Of a DNA stretch of 64,000 bases, positions 42,299-50,135 are shown in pieces. The notes under the pieces were generated by a model. It ran no database searches. It saw only the letters and a program-made list of their open reading frames with translations, and was not told the DNA's origin. A program made the position numbers and the translations under genes. The DNA comes from Bryobacteraceae bacterium. Lineage in GTDB: Bacteria > Acidobacteriota > Terriglobia > Bryobacterales > Bryobacteraceae. The stretch covers positions 1 to 64,000 of the forward strand of contig JANWVO010000048.1 in assembly GCA_025056865.1 (NCBI GenBank), read 5' to 3'. How positions within the stretch are numbered: position 1 is the stretch's first letter; each line of letters opens with the position of its first letter.

Positions 42299-43804
42299 AT
42301 GCCCGGCACGGCCATTCTGCGCATGAATCCCCTGCTCGCCGCCGCACTCTCCCTTTCCCTTTTCGCCGCCCGCGCGCAGGAGCCGCCCGGGCAGCTCGAC
42401 GCCTCCCCCACGCTGTTCACCGTCATGGCCGCGCTGAACGCGTCGGGTTTCGACGAGGGGCTGCGCTCGCCAAACTCGCACCCGCTGCGCCGGCAGATCC
42501 TGGAATGGATCGCGCAGCGCAACCCGCCTTCTCTTCAGAAGATCCGCGATTACATCGCCGACCGCCGCGCGGACTCGCCCGCCGCCGAGCTCAGCCGCTA
42601 CGTCACCCTGGCCCTCTGCCTCGACGGCCCGCCCAACTTCAAGCCCCGCTTCCAGGCGCAGATGATGCCCCCGGAGACGGTGGCTCTGGAAGGCCTGATC
42701 CCGCTACTGGCGCAGTTCTATCAGGAGGCAGAACTCGAGGAAGCATTCCGCCGCGCCCAGCCCTTTTACGAGCAGGTCATCGCCCAGTACCACCGGCCGG
42801 TCACGGAAGCCATCTTCGAGGCCAACGTCTACCTCCGCAATCCGACCTCCGGCCTGCGCGGGCGCCGCTTCCAGATCTTCGTCGAGCTGCTCGCCCCGCC
42901 CAACTACGTCATCTCCCGGCTGCTCGGAGACGACTTCTTCGTCGTCGTCACGCCTTCGGCGCGCCCGCGCGTCCGCGACATCCGCCACTCCTATCTCGAT
43001 CACCTGATCGATCCGCTCGTCATCCGCTACGGGCCTGCGCTCGATGCCAAGAAGCCGCTTGCCGATCTTGCGCTGGCCGCGCCGCTGCTTCCGGAGGAGT
43101 ACAAGAACGATTTCTCCCGCCTCGCCGCCAAGAGCGCCGTCTACGCCGTGGAAGCGCGCCTCGACCGGGCCCAGGGCCAGGCCATCGTCGATCAGGCCAT
43201 GCGCGAGGGCTACATCCTGACGGCAGCCTTCCATGAAGCCCTCCAGGCCTACGAAAAGCAGGAAGAGTCCTTCAACCTTTACTTCCGCAGGATGATCGAA
43301 TCGATCGATCTGGCCCGCGAGGACAAGCGCATCGAAAAGATCGAATTCGCTTCCGCGCCGGCGGCCCGCAAGGCGGCCTCGCCTCCCCAGCCGGCCGTGC
43401 CTCAGGAGGAGAAGGACCTCGAGCAGGCGGAGAAGTTTTACGAAGCGCGCGACCTCGATGCCGCCGGCGAGCTCTTCCGCCGGGTTTACGGCTCGGACGC
43501 CGCGCCGCCGCTGAAAGCGCGCGCCGCCTACGGCCTCGGCCGCATCGCTGCGCAGCGCAAACAGCTCGATCTTTCCCAGCAATGGTTCGAGCGCACGCTC
43601 GAGCTCGACCCGGAACCCTTCGAGCGCGCCTGGGCGCTCGTCTACCTCGGCAGGCTCGCCCGCGCCGCCCGCGACCTGGAAGCGGCCGTGCGCCACTATC
43701 AGGCCGCCCTTGCCGTGGAAGGCTCCAGCGAGGCGGCGCGCAACGCCGCCCGCAGCGAACTCGCCCAGGTCGCCGAACAGTTGAAACAGCGCCAGGAGCC
43801 GTGA
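42299..43804 (+). CDS. Exported TPR protein with degenerate protease-like N-terminal domain
   Basis: A 501-residue exported protein (signal MNPLLAAALSLSLFAARAQ within the first 30 residues). The middle (HRPVTEAIFEANVYLRNPT, NYVISRLLGDDFFVVV, RHSYLDHLIDPLV) resembles secreted metallopeptidase-like domains, but the expected HExxH reads HSYLDH, so it is probably not an active zinc peptidase. The C-terminal ~120 residues are tetratricopeptide-like (ARAAYGLGRIAAQRKQLDLS, ERAWALVYLGRLARAARDLE). GGGAG sits 9 bases before the ATG at 42299; an internal ATG at 42323 is possible. The next TPR gene follows after 27 bases, so they form an operon. Confidence 0.6.
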   Translation: MPGTAILRMNPLLAAALSLSLFAARAQEPPGQLDASPTLFTVMAALNASGFDEGLRSPNSHPLRRQILEWIAQRNPPSLQKIRDYIADRRADSPAAELSRYVTLALCLDGPPNFKPRFQAQMMPPETVALEGLIPLLAQFYQEAELEEAFRRAQPFYEQVIAQYHRPVTEAIFEANVYLRNPTSGLRGRRFQIFVELLAPPNYVISRLLGDDFFVVVTPSARPRVRDIRHSYLDHLIDPLVIRYGPALDAKKPLADLALAAPLLPEEYKNDFSRLAAKSAVYAVEARLDRAQGQAIVDQAMREGYILTAAFHEALQAYEKQEESFNLYFRRMIESIDLAREDKRIEKIEFASAPAARKAASPPQPAVPQEEKDLEQAEKFYEARDLDAAGELFRRVYGSDAAPPLKARAAYGLGRIAAQRKQLDLSQQWFERTLELDPEPFERAWALVYLGRLARAARDLEAAVRHYQAALAVEGSSEAARNAARSELAQVAEQLKQRQEP

Positions 43805-43831
43805 TTTTTTCTAGGTAAAGGAACTCGCACG

Positions 43832-44608
43832 ATGATTCGTCCCCTCACTCGCATCCTCTTCTGCGCCGCGCTCGCCGCGGCGCTGGTCCCCGCGCAGACC
43901 GCCAACCCGAAGCAGCCCCAGCCGAAGAGCCAGAAAGAGCTCGAGGCCATCCAGGCCATCTTCCAGGCGCCCGATCCGGATGCCCGCATCGCCGCCGCCA
44001 AGGAGCTGGTCACCAAATTCGCCGACACCGAGTTCAAGGCGACTGCCTTCTACGTCGGCGCCTTCTCCTACCAGCAGAAAGGCGACCTCGAGAACGCGAT
44101 CGTCTGGGCCGAACAGGCCGTGGAGGCGGATCCCAAGTTCTACGGCGCCATGCTGATGATCGCCAACGCCCTCGCCCTCCGCACGCAGGAGTTCGACCTA
44201 GACCGCGAGGAGAAGCTCGGCCGCGCCGAAAAGCTCGCCAAACAGGCGATGGAACTCATCAACTCCGCGCCCAAGCCCCGGCCGGACATCACCGATGAGC
44301 AGTGGGAGGGCGCGAAGAAGGATTTCCTAGCCCAGGCCCATGAGGCGCTCGGCCTGGCGGCACTGGCCCGCAAGAATTACGCTGCCTGCGCCTCCGAGCT
44401 CGGCACCGCCGCTTCGCTCGCCTCCCAGCAGGATCCGAGTCTGATGGTCCGGCTGGCCAACTGCCAGATCCATTCCGGCAAGATCGACGAGGCGCTCGCC
44501 CTGCTCGACAAGGTGCTCAACGACCCGAACGCGGTTCCCCAGGTCAAGAACGTAGCCGCGCAACTGAAGGTGGACGCCAACAAGAAGAAGGCCGAAGCCG
44601 CCAAGTAA
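43832..44608 (+). CDS. Exported TPR protein
   Basis: A 258-residue protein with a signal peptide (ILFCAALAAALVPAQT) and several tetratricopeptide repeats: ATAFYVGAFSYQQKGDLENA, HEALGLAALARKNYAACASE and VRLANCQIHSGKIDEALALL. TPR proteins are scaffolds for protein-protein contacts, here likely in the periplasm. AAGGAA precedes the start. It lies between another TPR-type exported protein and the RNase III gene 6 bases downstream; the operon may be only positional. Confidence 0.75.
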   Translation: MIRPLTRILFCAALAAALVPAQTANPKQPQPKSQKELEAIQAIFQAPDPDARIAAAKELVTKFADTEFKATAFYVGAFSYQQKGDLENAIVWAEQAVEADPKFYGAMLMIANALALRTQEFDLDREEKLGRAEKLAKQAMELINSAPKPRPDITDEQWEGAKKDFLAQAHEALGLAALARKNYAACASELGTAASLASQQDPSLMVRLANCQIHSGKIDEALALLDKVLNDPNAVPQVKNVAAQLKVDANKKKAEAAK

Positions 44609-44614
44609 CGCCCC

Positions 44615-45373
44615 ATGCCTGCGCCGCCGGAGGAGCTGGAATCCCGCATCGGATACCAGTTCCGCGACCGGGACCTGCTCCTCCGCGCGCTCACTCACAA
44701 GTCCCTCCGCGCGGAATCCGCCGCCGACGTCCAGCACAACGAGCTGCTGGAATTCCTGGGCGATTCCATCCTCGGCTTCCTCGCCTCCGAGTTCGTCTTC
44801 CGCCTCGTTCCCAATGCCCGCGAAGGAGACCTGTCGCGTCTCAAGGCCCACCTGGTCAGCGCCTCCCGCCTGTACGAAGTGGCTCTTGCGCTCGACCTCG
44901 GAAGCTTCCTCCAGCTTGGCCGGGGCGAGGAGCGCAGCGGCGGACGCTCGAAGAAGACCCTCCTGGCCGACGCCTTCGAGGCACTGCTCGCGGCCATCTA
45001 CCTCGACGCCGGCCCCCGCGAAGGGCTCGAAATCTGCCGCCGCCTCCTCGAGCGGTTCCTCTGGCCCGCGGTGGAAAGCGCGGCCGCCAGCGCCTCCGAG
45101 ATCCCCGTAGATCCCAAGAACGCGCTCCAGGAACTTGCGCAGGCCCGCCGCCTGCCCATGCCGCGTTACGCCCTGATCGCGCAGTCCGGCCCCGAGCATG
45201 CCCGCCTCTTCACCGTCGAGGCCCGCCTCGGCCCGGGCCGCTCCGCGGCCGCTCAGGCCTCCTCGAAAAAGGCCGCCAGCCAGAAGGCCGCCGCCCTGCT
45301 GCTCGAACAGCTCCGCGCCGAATCCGGCACAGAACCCGCCCAACCCGCAGCCGGGGATGGCGACCCGGACTGA
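44615..45373 (+). CDS. rnc: Ribonuclease III
   Basis: A 252-residue double-strand-specific endoribonuclease for rRNA and mRNA processing. The RNase III signature NELLEFLGDS (residues about 43-52) provides the first acidic metal ligands. ADAFEALLAAIYLDAG supplies the second set. A double-stranded RNA-binding domain follows (DPKNALQELAQARRLPMPRY, SSKKAASQKAAALLL). The start ATG lies 6 bases after the TPR gene, with no good Shine-Dalgarno sequence, suggesting coupling to that gene. Length and motif spacing are standard. Confidence 0.95.
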   Translation: MPAPPEELESRIGYQFRDRDLLLRALTHKSLRAESAADVQHNELLEFLGDSILGFLASEFVFRLVPNAREGDLSRLKAHLVSASRLYEVALALDLGSFLQLGRGEERSGGRSKKTLLADAFEALLAAIYLDAGPREGLEICRRLLERFLWPAVESAAASASEIPVDPKNALQELAQARRLPMPRYALIAQSGPEHARLFTVEARLGPGRSAAAQASSKKAASQKAAALLLEQLRAESGTEPAQPAAGDGDPD

Positions 45374-45449
45374 ATTCTGCTTTTCAGAGTTTTCGCTCTG
45401 ATTATCTGACTTCTCCGGGAGTAATCTGGAGGGGAGGAGCGAACCATCC

Positions 45450-46355
45450 ATGTCCGAACGCGCCGCCCGTCTCCGCGCCGCTCTGGAGCGCCGCCAGGCC
45501 CTCGTCGTCCCGGGCTGCCACGACGCCCTGAGCGCCCGCATCATCGAATCTGCCGGATTCGAGGCCGTCCAGGTCTCCGGCTTCGGCCTCGCCGGCTCGC
45601 TTCTGGCCCTGCCGGATGTCGGCCTCGTGGAAATGAAGGACATCCTGGACATCACCGGCAATATCGCCCGCGCCGTGAAGATCCCCGTCATGGCCGACAT
45701 CGACACCGGCGGCGGCAATGCGCTCAATGCCGCCCGCATCACTGAACGCCTCATTGAAATGGGCGTCGCCGGCGTCAACATCGAAGACCAGGTCTTCCCC
45801 AAGCGCTGCGGCCACATGGAAGGCAAACAGGTCATCAGCGCCGAGGAAATGGCCGGCAAGGTGCGCGCCATGGCCGACGTCCGCGCGCGCACGGGACGCG
45901 ACATCGTCATCAATGCCCGCACCGACGCCTACGCAGTGCTGGGCCTCGATGAGGCCATCCGCCGCGCAAACCTTTACCTTGAAGCCGGCGCCGACATGGC
46001 CTTCATCGACGGCATTGGCACCCGCGCCGACATCATGCGCGCCGTGCGCGAAATCCGCGGCCTGCTCTCGGTCAACCTCATGGACGCCGTCACCGGCGTC
46101 AAGACCGAACTGATCCCCATCCCCGAGCTTGCAGCCATGGGCGTGGCGCGCGTCTCGATCCCCATCGCCTCCATCCTGGTCATGCACCGCGCGCTCACCG
46201 ACTTCTTCTGCGATCTGCGCAGCTCCCCCACCGGCATCCTCGCCGGCGAAGTCCATCGCATTACGTCGTTCCGCGACTTCACCCGCTTCGTCGGCCTGCC
46301 GCAGTATCGCGAGATGGAGGACAAATATCTGCCGCCCCGCGGCGGCGTCTGCTGA
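45450..46355 (+). CDS. PEP mutase/isocitrate lyase-family C-C lyase
   Basis: A 301-residue (beta/alpha)8 enzyme of the PEP mutase/isocitrate lyase superfamily. The metal-binding IPVMADIDTGGGNALN and active-site loop VFPKRCGHMEGKQV (KRCGH) put it with the lyases that split 2-methylisocitrate, 2,3-dimethylmalate, oxaloacetate or similar acids, not with PEP mutase. It heads a four-gene cluster with LeuC-like, LeuD-like and dehydrogenase genes. GGGGAGGAG precedes the ATG and TAATCT (45422-45427) may be the -10. In Eubacterium barkeri, 2,3-dimethylmalate lyase works with a LeuCD-like dehydratase, which is the closest described logic. The actual substrate is unknown. Confidence 0.8.
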   Translation: MSERAARLRAALERRQALVVPGCHDALSARIIESAGFEAVQVSGFGLAGSLLALPDVGLVEMKDILDITGNIARAVKIPVMADIDTGGGNALNAARITERLIEMGVAGVNIEDQVFPKRCGHMEGKQVISAEEMAGKVRAMADVRARTGRDIVINARTDAYAVLGLDEAIRRANLYLEAGADMAFIDGIGTRADIMRAVREIRGLLSVNLMDAVTGVKTELIPIPELAAMGVARVSIPIASILVMHRALTDFFCDLRSSPTGILAGEVHRITSFRDFTRFVGLPQYREMEDKYLPPRGGVC

Positions 46356-46366
46356 GGAGGCCCGCC

Positions 46367-47605
46367 ATGAGCATGACCCTCGCCGAAAAGATCCTGGCCC
46401 GCGCTTCGGGCCGTTCCCGCGTCGCTCCCGACGAGATCGTCGTCGCCGACATCGACCTCGCCATGAGCCACGAAAACGCCGACCTGGTCCGCAAGGCGTT
46501 TCTCGAAATCGGCGTCCCGCGCGTCTGGGACCCCGAGAAGATCGTCATCATCTTCGACCACCGCATCCCGGCCGAAAGCGAGAAGACCGCTGCCACGCAC
46601 AAGGCCGTCCGCGAGTTCGTCCAGCAGCAGGGCATCCGCCACTTCTACGACGTGGGCCGCGGCGGCATCTGCCACCAGGTGCTGGCAGAGAACGGCCATG
46701 TGAAGCCCGGCATGGTGGTCGTCGGCACGGATTCGCACACCACCACGCACGGCGCTTTCGGCGCCTTTGCGACCGGCATCGGGGCCACGGAAATGGCCGG
46801 CGTGTGGGTGGAGGGGAAGCTCTGGTTCAAGGTGCCCTCCACCATCCGCATCGAAGTGGAGGGCGAATTCGCCCCGTGGGTCTCGGCCAAGGATCTGATC
46901 CTCTGGATCATCGGCAGGCTCGGCGCGGCCGGGGCCGACTACCGCGCGGTTGAGTTCGACGGCCCCGCCGTCCGCCGCATGAGCGCCGCCTCCCGCATGG
47001 TGCTCTGCAACCTGTCGATGGAGATGGGCGCGAAGACGGCCTTCACGCCCGTTGCCGAAATCGGGCCGGACCCGGAAGCGGAATACGAGCGCGTCCTGCG
47101 CGTGAACCTTGACTATGAGATTCCGGAGCCGCAGATCGCCTGCCCCCACTCGGTCGACAACGTGAAGCCGTTGTCGGAGCTGGGCGACGTGCCCGTGCAT
47201 CAGGCCGTGCTTGGCTCCTGCACCAACGGGCGCCTGGAGGACCTCGAAGTGGCCGCGCGCATCCTGGCCGGGCGCCGCGTCCATCCCCACACCCGCCTTA
47301 TCGTGATTCCCGCCTCGCAACGCGTCTACCTGGACGCCATCCGTCTCGGCTACGTGCAGACGCTCATCGAGTCCGGAGCCATCATCAACCCGCCGGGCTG
47401 CGGCCCCTGCGTCGGCGTCCATCAGGGCATCCTCGCCGCCGGCGAGGTCTGCATCTCGTCCACGAACCGCAATTTCATCGGGCGCATGGGCAGCAAGGAT
47501 TCGTACGTCTACCTGGCCAGCCCCGCCGTCGTCGCCGCATCGGCCGTCGCCGGCCGCATCGTCCATCCCGAAGTTGTCATGGCAAAGGAGCACGCCCATG
47601 TCTGA
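46367..47605 (+). CDS. Aconitase-family hydro-lyase large subunit (LeuC-like)
   Basis: A 412-residue LeuC/homoaconitase-type large subunit. The three cysteine ligands of the labile 4Fe-4S cluster are visible in VLGSCTNGRLEDL and PPGCGPCVGVHQG. VVVGTDSHTTTHGAFGAFATGIG is the family's substrate-site motif. The short length matches the archaeal-type/3-isopropylmalate dehydratase-like group that also includes 2,3-dimethylmalate dehydratase. It starts 11 bases after the lyase gene with GAGGAGG, and its end overlaps the small-subunit start by 8 bases. No 2-isopropylmalate synthase gene accompanies it, so leucine biosynthesis is not the obvious role. Confidence 0.85.
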   Translation: MSMTLAEKILARASGRSRVAPDEIVVADIDLAMSHENADLVRKAFLEIGVPRVWDPEKIVIIFDHRIPAESEKTAATHKAVREFVQQQGIRHFYDVGRGGICHQVLAENGHVKPGMVVVGTDSHTTTHGAFGAFATGIGATEMAGVWVEGKLWFKVPSTIRIEVEGEFAPWVSAKDLILWIIGRLGAAGADYRAVEFDGPAVRRMSAASRMVLCNLSMEMGAKTAFTPVAEIGPDPEAEYERVLRVNLDYEIPEPQIACPHSVDNVKPLSELGDVPVHQAVLGSCTNGRLEDLEVAARILAGRRVHPHTRLIVIPASQRVYLDAIRLGYVQTLIESGAIINPPGCGPCVGVHQGILAAGEVCISSTNRNFIGRMGSKDSYVYLASPAVVAASAVAGRIVHPEVVMAKEHAHV

Positions 47606-48125
47606 CGTCCCCTTCGTCCTCCGCGGCCGCGTTGCCGCCGTGCTCGGGGCCAACATCGACACCGACGTCATCTACCCCGGCCGTTATCTGAACATCACCG
47701 ACCGCGACAAGACCGCCGAGCACCTGTTCGAGCTCGCCTACCCGGAAATCCGCCAGAAGCTCCGGCCCGGAGATTTCCTCGTCGCCGGACCGAACTTCGG
47801 CTGCGGCTCCAGCCGCGAGCAGGCGGCCGCAGCGCTGAAGTATTCCGGCTGCGGAGCCGTCATCGCCGCAAGCTTCGCGCGCATCTTCTACCGCAATGCC
47901 ATCAACCTCGGCCTGCCCGCCATCGTCAGCGCCTCCGCCGCGGGCGAGTGCCGCGAAGGCGACGAGCTCGAAATCGACCTCGCTGCCGGCGAGATCCGCA
48001 ACCTTTCGCGGCGCATCACGCTGGCCGCGGCTCCGCTCGATCCCCGCGCCATCGAGCTTCTCCGCGCGGGCGGTCTCATCCCCTATCTGAAGGCGAAGTA
48101 CGCCGCCGCCCCTGCGGCGGGCTGA
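47598..48125 (+). CDS. Aconitase-family hydro-lyase small subunit (LeuD-like)
   Basis: A 175-residue swivel-domain subunit. [15 protein letters not shown] and [17 protein letters not shown] are the classic LeuD/homoaconitase small-subunit motifs, the second binding the substrate carboxylate. The ATG at 47598 is chosen since AAAGGAG ends 7 bases before it; an earlier frame start at 47574 lies inside the large-subunit gene. It pairs with the overlapping large-subunit gene to form an active dehydratase/isomerase. Substrate choice, decided partly by the YPGRYL loop, is not known. Confidence 0.88.
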   Translation: MSDVPFVLRGRVAAVLGANIDTDVIYPGRYLNITDRDKTAEHLFELAYPEIRQKLRPGDFLVAGPNFGCGSSREQAAAALKYSGCGAVIAASFARIFYRNAINLGLPAIVSASAAGECREGDELEIDLAAGEIRNLSRRITLAAAPLDPRAIELLRAGGLIPYLKAKYAAAPAAG

Positions 48126-48145
48126 CCCGGCAAGGAGGTGCATCC

Positions 48146-49258
48146 ATGGCAAAGCATCAGATCGCATGGCTCCCCGGCGACGGCATCGGCGTCGAGGTCT
48201 CCGCCGCCGCGCGCACCGTGCTCGACGCCGCCGGCTTCGAGGCCGACTACCACCACGGCGACATCGGCTGGCACTTCTGGGTCACCGAAGGCGACGCGCT
48301 GCCGCAGCGCACGCTCGACCTGCTTCAGCGCACCGAGTGCGCCTTCTTCGGCGCCATCACCTCCAAGCCCGCCGCCGAGGCGGCGCGCGAGCTCGCGCCA
48401 GAGCTTCAGGGCCGGGGCCTCTCCTACCGCAGCCCCATCGTGCGCATGCGCCAACTGCTCGATCTCTACATCTGCCAGCGCCCCTGCCGCGCCATTCCGG
48501 GCAATCCGCTCAACTACCGCGAGGGCATCGATCTCGTTGTGTTCCGCGAGAACACCGAAGGCATGTACGTCGGCGTCGAATTCCCCAGCGTGCCGGAAGC
48601 CTTCTACGCGGAGAAGGCGATGTCGCGCATTCCCCGCGACGCCGCCATCAGCATCCGCTCCATCACCGCCCGCGCCTCGCGCCGCATTGTCGAGGCGGCG
48701 TTCGAATTCGCCCGCCGCAACGGGCGCCGCAAGGTAACCGCCGTGCACAAGGCCAACGTGCTGCGCGCCACCTGCGGGCTTTTCCTCGAGCAGGCCACCG
48801 AAGTGGCGGCCCTGTATCCGGACATCGAGTTCGACACCGCCAACGTCGACGCCATCTGCATGTGGCTGCTCAAGAACCCGCACAACTACGACGTCATCGT
48901 CACCACGAACCTCTTCGGCGACATCCTTTCCGACCTCTGCGCCCAGCTCGTCGGCGGCATGGGCTTCGCTTACAGCGGCAACATCGGCGAGAAGTATGCC
49001 GTCTTCGAGCCGACGCACGGCTCCGCGCCGAAGTACGCCGGCCTGAACAGGGTGAACCCGATCGCCGCCATTCTCGCCGCCGCGATGATGGCCGGCTGGC
49101 TCGGCGAAAAGGACGTCGAAGCGGCCATTCACCGCGCCGTCGAAGAGGTGGTGCGCCGCGGCGAGGTCCGCACCTACGACATGGGCGGCACGTCCACCAC
49201 GACGGACATGGCCGAGGCCATCGCCCGCGAGGCGGCGCGCATCCGCGCAGCCGCCTAG
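48146..49258 (+). CDS. Isocitrate/isopropylmalate-dehydrogenase-family enzyme
   Basis: A 370-residue NAD(P)-dependent beta-decarboxylating dehydrogenase. Motifs are WLPGDGIGVEVS, IVRMRQLLDLYICQRPCR (substrate arginines), FRENTEGMYVGVEF, VHKANVLR (catalytic Lys), the metal-site TTNLFGDILSD and FEPTHGSAPKYAG. NTEGMYVG resembles the homoisocitrate/isocitrate group more than strict LeuB. AAGGAGGTG precedes the ATG at 48146. It completes the lyase-LeuC-LeuD cluster and is probably co-transcribed. Together these enzymes could rearrange and oxidatively decarboxylate a substituted malate. Stop codons overlap with the convergent aldo/keto reductase. Confidence 0.85.
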   Translation: MAKHQIAWLPGDGIGVEVSAAARTVLDAAGFEADYHHGDIGWHFWVTEGDALPQRTLDLLQRTECAFFGAITSKPAAEAARELAPELQGRGLSYRSPIVRMRQLLDLYICQRPCRAIPGNPLNYREGIDLVVFRENTEGMYVGVEFPSVPEAFYAEKAMSRIPRDAAISIRSITARASRRIVEAAFEFARRNGRRKVTAVHKANVLRATCGLFLEQATEVAALYPDIEFDTANVDAICMWLLKNPHNYDVIVTTNLFGDILSDLCAQLVGGMGFAYSGNIGEKYAVFEPTHGSAPKYAGLNRVNPIAAILAAAMMAGWLGEKDVEAAIHRAVEEVVRRGEVRTYDMGGTSTTTDMAEAIAREAARIRAAA

Positions 49259-50025
49259 GCAGCGCCAGCCGCCGTCTCGCGCCACAGCCGCGCGTTGTCG
49301 CGCAGGTGCGCCGGCGATCTCGTGCCCGCCAGCACGAAGCCTTCGAACGCGTAGCGCCGGAGGAAGGCGAACGCCCGGCGGCGCGCCGCATCGCCTTCGA
49401 GCGGCCGTCCCTCCTCATCATGCAGGAGCCGTCCTTCGGCGAACGGCCGGTTCACCAGCAGCCGCAGTCCGTGCGCGCGCGCCAGTTCGAACACGGGTTC
49501 CATCTCCCGGCGCAGCGGGTTGAACGGGATCTGCAACCAGCCGAACCGTCCGCTCTCGATGGCGATCCGCGCCGCTTCCACCGTCTTCACGCTGGCGCCG
49601 AACTCGCGCACTCCCCGCCGTTCCGCCTCCCCGAGCGCCCGGGAAACGTCCCGGAGCCGCAGCGCCTCCTCCGTGGCGCGGTGGACCTGCAACACATCGA
49701 TCCGCGGCAGAAGCGCCATCGACCGGTCGAGGCTGCGCATCAGGGAGCCGAAGGAGTGGTCTCCGTAGGACTCCTCCATGCCGGGCTCCCAGACGTCGCC
49801 GAACTTGGTGGCGATCCGCACGCGCGCAGCAGCACCAGGACGCCCGCGCAGGAACCTCCCGATGCGCTCCTCGCTCGAACCGTAGGAGGATGCCGTGTCC
49901 CAGAACAGGATGCCCGCCTCGAGCGCCGCCTCCAGAAGCTCTTCCACCTGCTCCCACGCGGGCACGCTTCCCCGGGGCACGCCCCAGGGCCTGCCGATCC
50001 CGATCAATCCCAGGCCGAGTTCCAT
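49255..50025 (-). CDS. Aldo/keto reductase-family oxidoreductase
   Basis: A 256-residue member of the aldo/keto reductase superfamily. LGLGLIGIGRPWG, ILFWDTASSYGSSEERIG (catalytic Asp and Tyr), RIATKFGD (Lys), IDVLQVHRA (His in the usual position) and GASVKTVEAARIAI follow the family order, and GTRSPAHLRDN supplies the late cofactor-binding part. It is shorter than typical members, lacking some loops. The ATG at 50025 is preferred over an upstream GTG-like start. It is convergent with the dehydrogenase gene (4-base overlap of stops) and divergent from the M20 peptidase. The substrate is unknown. Confidence 0.82.
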   Translation of the reverse strand: MELGLGLIGIGRPWGVPRGSVPAWEQVEELLEAALEAGILFWDTASSYGSSEERIGRFLRGRPGAAARVRIATKFGDVWEPGMEESYGDHSFGSLMRSLDRSMALLPRIDVLQVHRATEEALRLRDVSRALGEAERRGVREFGASVKTVEAARIAIESGRFGWLQIPFNPLRREMEPVFELARAHGLRLLVNRPFAEGRLLHDEEGRPLEGDAARRRAFAFLRRYAFEGFVLAGTRSPAHLRDNARLWRETAAGAA

Positions 50026-50103
50026 CGCACGGCCATTGTGCCAGAAGCGGCGGGGCGCAGCATCGGGCGTTTCGCGCCGATCCACGGCGCCGCCTGCCGC
50101 AGT

Positions 50104-50109
50104 TACAAT
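50104..50109 (+). promoter_or_regulatory. Putative -10 (TACAAT) of the M20 peptidase gene
   Basis: TACAAT lies 26 bases before the ATG at 50136, leaving a leader that contains GGAAGGA. No -35 match is evident. Confidence 0.35.
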
Positions 50110-50135
50110 TGCATTCACCACTGTGGAAGGATCCG

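Noticed and set aside
39766-42522. 918-codon open frame antisense across the deacetylase and barrel region
   Set aside because: No domain match, and composition typical of a reverse-strand shadow.
46367-48125. Straight assignment of LeuC/LeuD to leucine biosynthesis
   Set aside because: The cluster lacks a 2-isopropylmalate synthase and begins with a C-C lyase, so the gene symbols leuC and leuD were withheld.
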